From assembly GCF_008000995.1 (NCBI RefSeq), contig NZ_CP042828.1, positions 3,214,882 to 3,278,881 of the forward strand: a stretch of DNA of 64,000 nt. The letters are read 5' to 3'. Origin of the DNA: Ruania zhangjianzhongii. Lineage in GTDB: Bacteria; Actinomycetota; Actinomycetes; Actinomycetales; Beutenbergiaceae. The notes under the pieces were generated by a model. It saw only the letters and a program-made list of their open reading frames with translations, made no database searches and was not told the DNA's origin. The number at the start of each line of letters is the position of its first letter. The stretch's first letter is position 1. Positions 44,271-53,200 of this stretch are shown one piece after another. Both the position numbers and the translations under genes were made by a program.

Positions 44271-45335
44271 TCAGGACTCGAAGGCCGAGTCGATGTACTC
44301 GTCGACGTTGTCCCCGGTGACCACCGGTGCGTAGAGCTGGATGAGGCGCGGGATCTCGTTCTCCACCAGGTCGGACATCGCCTTGTCCTGGGCGAGGAGA
44401 CGAGCGATCCGCACGCCGTCCGCGGCCTGGCTGGCGGGGTAGAGGACGGTGGCCTCGACCACGGAGTCACCTTCCTGGATGTGACGCATCATGTTCGCGG
44501 AGCCCGCACCACCGACCAGGAAGAACTCGTCCCGTCCGGCGTTCTCGATCGCGGAGAGCACGCCGACGCCCTGGTCGTCGTCGTGGTTCCAGATCGCGTC
44601 GATCTCCGGTGCAGCCTGCAGCAGGTTCGAGGTGGCCTGCTCACCACCCTGAACGGTGAAGTCGCCGGCCACCCGGTTGTCGACCTCCTGACCACAGTCG
44701 GAGAGCGCGTCCTCGAAGCCCTGGCTACGGTCCTGGGTCAGCGGGAGGGAGTCGATTCCGGCGATCTCGGCGATCACTGCTTCCGAATCGTCCCCGACCT
44801 GCTCGCAGATGTACTCCCCGGCGGAGACACCCATGCCGTAGTTGTCACCGAGGATCGTCGACCGGGAGGCGTTCGGGTCAGAGAACTCCCGGTCGACGTT
44901 GACCACCGGGATTCCGGCTTCCATCGCCTCGAGGGCGACACCGGTCAGCGCGGCGCCGTCGAATGGAACGACGACGATCGCGTCAATCTCGTCGTTGTTG
45001 ATGAAGGTCTCGATCTGGCTGATCTGGAGGCTGACGTCGTTCGTGCCCTCCGCGACCAGGAGTTCGATGTCCTCGTACTCGTCGGCCTCCGCCTGGGCGA
45101 GGGTGGTCATCGCACCCATCCAGCCGTGGTCCGCCGCAGGTGCGGAGAAGCCGATGGTGACGGTGTCCCCGATCTCGTCATTGCTGCTGCCCGCTGCGGC
45201 AGCGTCACCGCCGCCGCCGTCGTCACCTTCCGACTCTTCGGGTGCGTTGGAGGTACAGGAGGCGAGGATCGCCGCGGAGGCGAGTACTGCGAGCGAAGCT
45301 GTCACACCGCGACGCCACGTCGTTGATTCGGTCAT
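44271..45335 (-). CDS. CUT2 sugar ABC transporter substrate-binding lipoprotein
   Basis: 354 aa from the ATG at 45335 (AAGGAG 8 nt upstream). Signal peptide and lipobox ILASCTSN, acidic/Gly linker, then a type I periplasmic-binding fold (TVTIGFSAPAADHGWMGAMT, AIVVVPFDGAALTGVALEAM, GIPVVNVDREF, IWNHDDDQGVGVL). Resembles RbsB/YtfQ proteins binding monosaccharides. Last gene of the CUT2 operon. Confidence 0.93.
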   Translation of the reverse strand: MTESTTWRRGVTASLAVLASAAILASCTSNAPEESEGDDGGGGDAAAAGSSNDEIGDTVTIGFSAPAADHGWMGAMTTLAQAEADEYEDIELLVAEGTNDVSLQISQIETFINNDEIDAIVVVPFDGAALTGVALEAMEAGIPVVNVDREFSDPNASRSTILGDNYGMGVSAGEYICEQVGDDSEAVIAEIAGIDSLPLTQDRSQGFEDALSDCGQEVDNRVAGDFTVQGGEQATSNLLQAAPEIDAIWNHDDDQGVGVLSAIENAGRDEFFLVGGAGSANMMRHIQEGDSVVEATVLYPASQAADGVRIARLLAQDKAMSDLVENEIPRLIQLYAPVVTGDNVDEYIDSAFES

Positions 45336-45420
45336 CGGAACTACTCCTTGCATTGGTGAGTGGGGGGACACAGTGAAACGGCGCGCCCGGGCTGGGCGGG
45401 CAAGTGGGAGGTGGATGAGG

Positions 45421-46497
45421 TCATGGGGAGGTGCCCCGGACCGCGAAGCGCTGCTGCAGAAGGACCGCCACCACGATGATCCCGCCCTGGACCAACGCCT
45501 GCACCGAGGTGGACAGGTTGTTCAGGACGAAGACGTTCTCCAGGGTGGTGAAGATCAGCACGCCGATCACCGTGCCGATGATCGTGCCTCGCCCGCCGAT
45601 CAGCAGGGTGCCACCGACGACCACTGCGGCGATGGCGTCGAGCTCGAGCAGCATGCCGTGGGTCGAGGTGCCGGCACCGGTGCGCCCCATCATCATCACC
45701 GCCGCGATCCCGGCCGTGAATCCGGACAGAGCAAAGACGTAGACGAGGTGCCGCTTGATGTTGATGCCCGCCAGGCGGGCCGCCTCGGCGTTCCCACCCA
45801 CCGCCACGGTGCGCCGACCGAAGGTGGTGCGATTCAGCAGCACCCACGCGATCGCAGCCACGATCGCGAAGATCCACACGATGGTCGGCACGCCGAGGAA
45901 GTTGCCGTCGAAGAAGCCTTCGAAGCCTGAGTCGGTGACGAGCTGGGTACGTCGTCCCGAGATGATCTCGGCGAGTCCGCGGGCGGCGATGAGCATGGCC
46001 AGGGTGGCGATGAAGGAGACCACCTTGCCATAGGCGACGATCAGTCCGTTCACCAGCCCGGCGGCGGTCCCCACCGCCGCTGCGGTGAAAACCATCACGA
46101 GCCAGTGGGTGTCCTCCGCCATTCGCTGTGTGGCCAAGGTGGTGGCCCAGACACTGGCCAGGCCAAGGACCGAGCCGACGGACAGGTCGATGCCGCCGGC
46201 GGTGATGACGAAGGTGACTCCGATACTGACCACGCCCAGGACGGCGGCGGCGCGCAGGATCGTCAGGACGTTCGCGGTGTCCACGAACCGGTCCCCGGCG
46301 GTAATCGCCCCGACGAGACAGATCAGGATCAGCGCGACGATCAGCCCGAGCATCCGGCCACGGCCGCCACCACCACCCAGGCTCTTCAAAAACCGTCGGC
46401 CAGCGGATCCGCCCGCCGGCGCAGGTGCCTGGTCGCCCGGTGGCGAGGAGGCGGCGCCGCCACCGGCTGCGACGCCTGCCGGCGCATTGTCATTCAT
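45421..46497 (-). CDS. CUT2 sugar ABC transporter permease (RbsC-like)
   Basis: 358 aa. Start at 46497 (MNDNAPAG), overlapping the ATPase gene by 8 nt. Gly/Pro-rich N-terminal tail, then about eight to ten helices; GIDLSVGSVLGLASVWATTL and RTTFGRRTVAVGGNAEAARL AGI are the standard RbsC landmarks. Channel for the sugar bound by the downstream lipoprotein. Confidence 0.93.
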   Translation of the reverse strand: MNDNAPAGVAAGGGAASSPPGDQAPAPAGGSAGRRFLKSLGGGGGRGRMLGLIVALILICLVGAITAGDRFVDTANVLTILRAAAVLGVVSIGVTFVITAGGIDLSVGSVLGLASVWATTLATQRMAEDTHWLVMVFTAAAVGTAAGLVNGLIVAYGKVVSFIATLAMLIAARGLAEIISGRRTQLVTDSGFEGFFDGNFLGVPTIVWIFAIVAAIAWVLLNRTTFGRRTVAVGGNAEAARLAGINIKRHLVYVFALSGFTAGIAAVMMMGRTGAGTSTHGMLLELDAIAAVVVGGTLLIGGRGTIIGTVIGVLIFTTLENVFVLNNLSTSVQALVQGGIIVVAVLLQQRFAVRGTSP

Positions 46498-48010
46498 GTG
46501 CGGTTCCTTCCATGACGAGGTCGAGCACACCGTGCTCGTCGATCTGATCGGCGGGCCCGTGGTGCACTACCGCACCTTCGGCGATAACGAAGACCTGGTC
46601 GGCGAGGCCGAGGACTTCCTCGATCTCGCTGGAGACGACGACGATCGCGGTTCCCTGGCGGGCGAGCTCTCGGATCAGTCCGTAGATCTCGGCACGAGCG
46701 CCGACGTCGACACCGCGCGTCGGCTCGTCCAGCAGCAGAACGTCACAGCCGTGCACCAGCCATCGGGCAAGCATCGCCTTCTGCTGGTTTCCTCCGGAGA
46801 ACGTCCGGCCCGGCCGGTCGGGATCCGCCGGCACCAGGTGCAGCGCTTCCATCTGCTCTCGTGCGGCCTTACGCTCGGCCCGTTCGTCGAGGAAGCTGCC
46901 CCGGGCGAACCGGGCGAAGGACGACAGGGTGATGTTGCGGTAGACCGGTTCGTCGAGCAGCAGCCCTTGGCTCTTCCGCTCTTCCGGCGCCAGCCCGATT
47001 CCGCGGGACACGGCGCTCGGCACCGAGCCTGGACGCACTCGCTTCCCGTTCACCCGGACGGTACCCGCCGAGGCGGGCCGGGCGCCGTAGATGGTTTCGA
47101 CGATCTCGGAGCGACCGGCCCCGACCAGACCCGCGAGGCCGATGATCTGCCCCGCCCGGACCTGGAAGCTCACGTCCTCGAACACGCCGGCCAGCGCAAG
47201 CCCGTCCACATCCAGGACCACGTCGCCCGGCTCAGCCACACCGCTGCCACCAAAGTCGGTCTCGACGCGTCGGCCGGTCATCAGCTGGATGAGGTCGGCA
47301 GTCGGGGTGTCGGCGACTGCGAGGCCGGAGGCAACGGTCTCACCGTCCTTGAGGACCGTGATCCGGTCGCCAATGCTGCGGATCTCCTCGAGCCGATGGG
47401 AGATGTAGATAACCGCGACGCCCTCGGCGGTCAGCATCCTCACCACCTGGAAGAGCTTGTCCACCTCCTCCGGGTCAAGCACCGCTGACGGTTCGTCCAT
47501 GACGATGACTTTGGCGTCGTGGGAGAGCGCACGCGCCATCGAGACGATCTGCTTGCCGGCAGCGGAGAGCTGCCCCACGTCCCTGCCGGGTGGGATCTCC
47601 GGGTGCCCGAGGCGCCGCAGCAGCGCACGGGTGCGCTCCTGTGCCTCAGCGAACCGCAGCACTCCGCCCCGCGACAGTTCATGACCGAGATAGATGTTCT
47701 CTGCCACCGTCAGGCCATCGACGACGTCGAGCTCCTGGTACATCGTGGCGATGCCGAGATCGAGTGCGGCGAGAGGTGAAGCGATCTTGACGACGTCGCC
47801 CTGCCAGCGGATCTCCCCAGCGTTCGGCTGATGGGCTCCGGCGAGGACCTTGATGAGTGTCGACTTGCCGGCACCGTTCTGGCCGAGCAGGCAGTGGACT
47901 TCGCCTTCGCGCACATCGAAGTCCACTCCGTCGAGAGCCTTGGCTCCGGGGAAGTGCTTGATGAGATTAGTGATCGTGAGGATGGGCTTGAGGGGGTCTA
48001 CCGTGACCAT
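46490..48010 (-). CDS. CUT2 sugar ABC transporter double ATPase (RbsA/MglA-like)
   Basis: 506 aa from the Met at 48010; starts at 48019 and 48028 are also in frame and none has a clear ribosome site. Two ATPase domains: Walker A LLGQNGAGKSTLIKVL in the first, degenerate GLVGAGRSEIVE in the second; signatures LSAAGKQIVSMARAL and FSGGNQQKAMLARWL. First gene of the ATPase-permease-binding protein operon, divergent from the ROK regulator. Confidence 0.93.
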   Translation of the reverse strand: MVTVDPLKPILTITNLIKHFPGAKALDGVDFDVREGEVHCLLGQNGAGKSTLIKVLAGAHQPNAGEIRWQGDVVKIASPLAALDLGIATMYQELDVVDGLTVAENIYLGHELSRGGVLRFAEAQERTRALLRRLGHPEIPPGRDVGQLSAAGKQIVSMARALSHDAKVIVMDEPSAVLDPEEVDKLFQVVRMLTAEGVAVIYISHRLEEIRSIGDRITVLKDGETVASGLAVADTPTADLIQLMTGRRVETDFGGSGVAEPGDVVLDVDGLALAGVFEDVSFQVRAGQIIGLAGLVGAGRSEIVETIYGARPASAGTVRVNGKRVRPGSVPSAVSRGIGLAPEERKSQGLLLDEPVYRNITLSSFARFARGSFLDERAERKAAREQMEALHLVPADPDRPGRTFSGGNQQKAMLARWLVHGCDVLLLDEPTRGVDVGARAEIYGLIRELARQGTAIVVVSSEIEEVLGLADQVFVIAEGAVVHHGPADQIDEHGVLDLVMEGTAHE

Positions 48011-48125
48011 GCGCAGCATCGTAGGCATGGGTTATGCAACTCGTCAACCAAAAGTCGCACAATCTTCACACGCCTACAGCCAGATAATCGCTAGAAGTAC
48101 TCAGAAGTGATGGTTTACTGGTGAG

Positions 48126-49361
48126 GTGAGCGAAACCGCAATCAAGGGGACCCACGTCAAGGGGACAATCAGCGAGCCGAAGGGCTCCCGCGACTCAGAC
48201 CCGCGTTCAGCAGGGATTCTGTTCCAGTACGTCCGTGACGGCCAGCCGCGCACGCGTGCCGATATCGTCGCGGCCACCGGGTTTGCCCGGCCCACTGTTG
48301 CCGCACGTATCGATGAGCTGGAGCGGGTGGGCTTGATCGTCCCCACCGGGGAGGCCTCGTCCACAGGGGGACGGCCGCCGGCGACGTTCGCGTTCAATCC
48401 GGGGGTGCGGCTCATCCTGGTCGCTGACCTCGGCGTACGGCACGGCCGGCTGGCGATCACAGATCTCGCGGCGCGTGTGCTGAGCGAGCGTTCGGTGGAG
48501 ATCACCATCAGCGACGGACCGGAGTCCGTGCTGGATACAGTCGTCGCTGAGTTTCTCGAGATGCTCGAGGCGTTCGGTCGTCCGTTGGATGAGGTGCTCG
48601 GCGTCGGGGTAGGACTTCCCGGTCCGGTCGAGCATCATGCCGGCCGTCCGATCAGTCCGCCGATCATGCCTGGCTGGGATGGGTTCGACGTGCCGGCTTA
48701 CCTGCAGCGGCAGATCCCGGCTCCGATCCTCGTCGACAATGACGTCAACATCATGGCGCTCGGTGAGCACCGGGCTTATTGGCAGGACGTGCAGGACCTG
48801 ATCTACGTGAAGGTCGCCACCGGTATCGGTGCGGGCATCATCACCGACGGCGAGCTTCGCCGGGGTGCTCAGGGTGCTGCCGGCGACCTCGGTCACATCG
48901 CTGTGCCGCAGGGCAGGCAGGTGCCGTGCCGCTGTGGCAACATCGGCTGCCTCGAGGCACTCGCGAGTGGCTATGCCGTGGTCGAGTCGTTGCGCGAACA
49001 GGGCTATGACATCCAGTGGGCGGACCAGATCGTGGACCTGGTGCGACACGGGGACACCAACGTGATGCAGACTGTGCGCCACGCTGGCCGTGACATCGGT
49101 CAAGTCCTGGCCAGTGGTGTCAACCTGCTCAACCCGACAGTGATCGTGATCGGCGGTCAGGTCGCGAACGTCGGTGAGCACCTGCTCGCCGGTATCCGGG
49201 AGGTCGTCTACAGCCGATCTCTCCCCCTCGCCACACAGCACCTGCGGATCGTGGTCTCCAAGGCGGGGGGCCAGGCCGGAGTTCTCGGCGCCGCTCAGAT
49301 GGTCATCCAGCAGGTGCTCGCTGCACCAGCGATCGACCGCCTGGTCGGGTCCGCCGACTGA
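48126..49361 (+). CDS. ROK-family transcriptional regulator
   Basis: 411 aa, GTG start. N-terminal winged helix (RTRADIVAATGFARPTVAAR), then a ROK sugar-kinase-like domain: ILVADLGVRHGRLAI, GVGVGLPGPVE, DNDVNIMALGEH and the zinc-binding CRCGNIGCLEALAS. Divergent from the CUT2 operon with 115 bp between, so it probably represses that operon and responds to its sugar. Confidence 0.93.
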   Translation: MSETAIKGTHVKGTISEPKGSRDSDPRSAGILFQYVRDGQPRTRADIVAATGFARPTVAARIDELERVGLIVPTGEASSTGGRPPATFAFNPGVRLILVADLGVRHGRLAITDLAARVLSERSVEITISDGPESVLDTVVAEFLEMLEAFGRPLDEVLGVGVGLPGPVEHHAGRPISPPIMPGWDGFDVPAYLQRQIPAPILVDNDVNIMALGEHRAYWQDVQDLIYVKVATGIGAGIITDGELRRGAQGAAGDLGHIAVPQGRQVPCRCGNIGCLEALASGYAVVESLREQGYDIQWADQIVDLVRHGDTNVMQTVRHAGRDIGQVLASGVNLLNPTVIVIGGQVANVGEHLLAGIREVVYSRSLPLATQHLRIVVSKAGGQAGVLGAAQMVIQQVLAAPAIDRLVGSAD

Positions 49362-49385
49362 GCTGGTCCGACCCTGTCGGCGCCT

Positions 49386-50081
49386 TCATTCGGATCGGGC
49401 CAGCTCGAGGATCTGCACGTTGCGGAACCGGACGACGTCGTCCTCGCCATGATTCTGCAGGCCGATGTGCCCAGAGTCGAGGTCACGGTCCGGCTGATCG
49501 CTGGTGAACTCGTTGACGAGCACACCGTTGAGATGGACGCGGATGCGTCCATCCCGGACGGCGATCCGGTAGGTATTCCAGTCACCGGCCGGGTTGACTG
49601 CCCGATCTCGTGCCTGAGCATCGGCGCCTTGGAAGGTATAGATCGATCCGGTGGTCCGGTCTGGGGCGTCGGAGGGGTCGATCTGGACCTCATAGCCCTC
49701 GTTCACCGCAGTCCACACCTCGTGCCCAGGATCCGGAAACCCGACGAACACTCCGGAGTTGTCGTCATCGGTGATCGCCCAGTCCAGCCGGAGGATGTAG
49801 TCCTCGAACTCCTCTGGAAACCACAGCAGCCCCATTCCGCCTCTGGTCACCATCGAGCACTCTGCGCTCAGCTCGAACGCTCCCGGGCCAGTCATCTGCC
49901 ACTGCTCGAGACTTACCCGGCTCCCGTCGAACAACACCCGGTAACCGGACTCGTGCAGTCCTGCCGCGCACTCCGGCGCTTCGGCGGGGGCGCACGCAGG
50001 AACGGTCATGATCAGCAGAGCCACGAACGCACCCAGCACGTCACGCACTCGCCGCCGGCCGTCACCAGCACGTCGCGGCAT
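49386..50081 (-). CDS. DUF1080 (3-keto-disaccharide hydrolase) lipoprotein
   Basis: 231 aa from the ATG at 50081 (GGGAG 7 nt upstream). Signal peptide ending in a lipobox-like VPACAPA. The DUF1080 jelly-roll is clear: RVLFDGSRVSLEQWQM, FEDYILRLDWAITDDDNSGV, GYEVQIDPSD, NTYRIAVRDGRIRVHLNGV and GHIGLQNHGEDDVVRFRNVQ. DUF1080 enzymes hydrolyse 3-keto-glycosides; a secreted form next to a sugar dehydrogenase fits extracellular 3-oxidation followed by cleavage. Confidence 0.88.
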   Translation of the reverse strand: MPRRAGDGRRRVRDVLGAFVALLIMTVPACAPAEAPECAAGLHESGYRVLFDGSRVSLEQWQMTGPGAFELSAECSMVTRGGMGLLWFPEEFEDYILRLDWAITDDDNSGVFVGFPDPGHEVWTAVNEGYEVQIDPSDAPDRTTGSIYTFQGADAQARDRAVNPAGDWNTYRIAVRDGRIRVHLNGVLVNEFTSDQPDRDLDSGHIGLQNHGEDDVVRFRNVQILELARSE

Positions 50082-50161
50082 GACCTGGCTCCCTGGTCTC
50101 CACGGCTTCCGGCCGTGGACGCACCAGTGTGACACTTCCGGGTCCACGGCCGGCAGACGAA

Positions 50162-50199
50162 CCAGTGGCCGGGCTCCTGGTGGGGTGTCCGGCCACTGG
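50162..50199 (-). terminator. Hairpin terminator after the chimeric dehydrogenase gene
   Basis: CCAGTGGCCGG (50162-50172) pairs perfectly with CCGGCCACTGG (50189-50199), 16-nt loop, 12 nt beyond the stop at 50212. A second smaller hairpin, TCCACGG with CCGTGGA (50099-50119), precedes the next gene. Confidence 0.65.
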
Positions 50200-50211
50200 C
50201 GTTTCTGGGCG

Positions 50212-53200
50212 TCAGGCGTGCTGTCGGCGTGCCCGGGTTGCGATACCGGTACCGACCAGGAGTAGGAGTGCGGCCAGGGCGGCCAGCACACCGACGTCGG
50301 CTCCGGTGGTGGGCAGGTCACCACCGGTGGACCCCTCGGTAGGCACCTCACCCGAACCCGTGGGGTCCTGGCCCGGGCCGGTCGGGTCCGCACCTGGGCC
50401 GGTGGGGTCCGCACCCGGGTCGGTCGGGTCCGCACCCGGGTCGGTGGGCGCCTCCTGGCCGGCGGTGCTGAACTCGAAGGTCCACTCCGTGGTTGCACCC
50501 TCCGGTAGCACGTAACCTGCTGCTGCCCGGGCGATGATCGTCACCGAACCCTGCGCCGCATAGGTCCCTGGTTCGAGGACCTCATCCGGGGTAGGCACCA
50601 ACGCCGCAGCGATATCGCGGGCGAGCACCGAGCGTGAACCCGCCACACCAGGACTCCCCCCGGCGCTCTCACCGAGCAGGACATACTCCACCCCCTCGAC
50701 CTCAGGGATCGTGAACGCATCATTCTCGGTACCGGGTTCGTCGGTGAAGACCACCTCTTCCGGGGTCACCTCCACCAGTTCCCCCGGCCCACCGGTGGCA
50801 TCGAAGGTGTGCGACCACTCCACCGTCGCACCCTCCGCGAGCTCATAACCCTCCACGGCCTGCGCGGTCACCGTCACCGTGCCTTCACCGGGGTGGGTCC
50901 CAGCCTCGATCACGTCACCACCGGCCAGGTACTGCACACCCTCGACCTCAGGAACCACGAACGAATCGGAGTCCGTACCGGGCTCGTCGGTGAACGTCAC
51001 CTCCTCCGGAGTGACCTGCACCGGTTCCTCGGGTTCGGGCTGCCCAGCTTCGATGCCGGTCAGGTACTCAAACCCCGACGTCGCGAAGGACTCCCCATCG
51101 CCAGCCATGTCGTACTCCAACGCGTAATACGCGATCGGAGCCTCCTGCGCGGCAGCGAGGATCTCCTGCAACGCCATCTCGCCCTCACCCAGATTCGTGA
51201 ACGTCGGACCATCCGCACCACCCAGGTCGGTGGCGTCCTTGATGTGCAGCAACTCGACCCGATCCCCATAGGTACCGATCAGCTCGACCACATCCACACC
51301 CGCATGCGCAGCCCAGGCCACATCCAGCTCGAACGTCACATACTCCGGGTTCGTTTCGGCCACCAGGATCTCCCACGCCGACAACTGCTCACCCTCATGC
51401 TCATACATGGTCGTGAACTCACCATCATGGTTATGACCGAAGAACTTGCCCACCCCGGCCGCCACCGAAAGCTGACCCAGCCGGTTCATCGTCTCCGCAG
51501 TCGCCAACGTGTCCTCATACGTGTCGATACCCGGGGCAGCGAAACCACCCGAGCCCACATACTCCTGACCCAACGTGTCCACGAACTCCAACGTCTCACC
51601 GAACGAGTCCTCATCGACGTTGTAATGCGAGGACGGAACACTCAACCCATACCCCGCAGCCAGCTCACGAAACTCCTGCGCGGTGTAGCCCTCGAAGTTG
51701 CCACCAAAAGGCTCAATATTGACAAAACCGATCTCACCCAGGCGCTCCAACACCGCCTCCAGACCAACCTCATCCACCCACGGAATCAGAGAGAACATCT
51801 GCAACGAGACATCCTCCACCGGAACCTCGATGGGCTCAGGTGACTCCTCGCCGTCGACCACTCGGAAGTAGTCGAAGCTCACTGTGGTGGGTTCGGCCTG
51901 CTGGGCGCCGAGGGCGTAGAGACCTGGGGCCGCGTCCGCGAGTGAGGCGTTGGTGACGGCACTGGGCAGTTCTTGCCAGTCCTCGCCGTCGGTCGAGAAC
52001 GCACCGGTGAAGGTGTCGCCGTCCCGGGTCAGCTGCACGTGGTAGGTGCCGTCGGTCGGCAGTGCGAGATCAGTCAGGTCGTCCTGTGGGTCCTGCACCT
52101 CGCCGTTCACCTCGCTCCGCAGCTCGACGCGTAGCGGGGTATCGCCGCCGTCGCCGGCGTAGACCGGGTCGATCTTGACGTAGTTGTCCTCATCGGCCCG
52201 GACCATGATGCCGCCCTGCTGGTACGAGCTCTCCAGGTCGGCGGTGAAGGCCGCCTCGACCGTCCACTGGTCCCCGCTGAGGACCTTGGACTGGAGAATG
52301 TTCGGCACCGGGCTGTTGTCGGTGCCGTAGAAGTCGGCATCGGTCGTGGAGACGTGGTACGACCCGTCACTGACGTGAGCCAGGTCGCTGTCGTAGTCCA
52401 CGATCTCCCACCGGCAGGGATCGACCTGCGTGCCGTCGAACTCGTCATCCGCGGGCACGTCGGCCTCCGGGTCCTCGCACACCGGGGGTTCGGACCCGCT
52501 GTCTCCCGATGCGGCGAAGGTGAGGGCATCGAGGTCGACGCCGCCCGTGCTCGTCACGACGACCGCACCGGATCCCTCCGGGGCCTGTTCGAGAGCAGCG
52601 GTCACGTCCTGCCATCCGGTGTCGCCGGAGAAGTCGAACGACGCGAGCGTCTCGTCCTGCCAGTTCAGCGAGAGAGTGCCCTCGCCGCTGCCGCGGGCGG
52701 TGACGGTGTCGATGGGCTCACCACTCGGGGCGTGCGTCAGTGCCACCGGCTCGAAGGTGATGGAGTCACCCTCCTCGAACTCGGTCACGTACGACCCGGC
52801 GCTGGCGTCTGGGTCGTCGGCAACGCTCACGCCCTCAGCAGAGTCGTACCACTCGGCCTGCTGCACCTCTGGCTTGAGAACCAGAGTCGCCTCGCCGGTC
52901 GTGGCAGGGACGTCGCCCTGGGCCTCGTCGGTGTAGCTGACCACCAGGGTGCCGAAGATCTTTTCACCCTCACCGTGCTCCACCGCGTTCTCACTGGTCT
53001 CGAGGGTGAACTCACAACCCGTGCCGGAGACCTCGGGGTGAGCGTGCAGGTTGTGGCCCAGGCCGAAGGTCCAGTTGACCCGGTCGCACACCGGCTCGTT
53101 GCCATCCTCGGCGTCGGTCACCGATACCGAGATATCGACGCTGTCGCCCCAGTTGAAGATGGCGCCGTTGTCAACGTTCAGCTCGATCTCCGGGGCGGTG

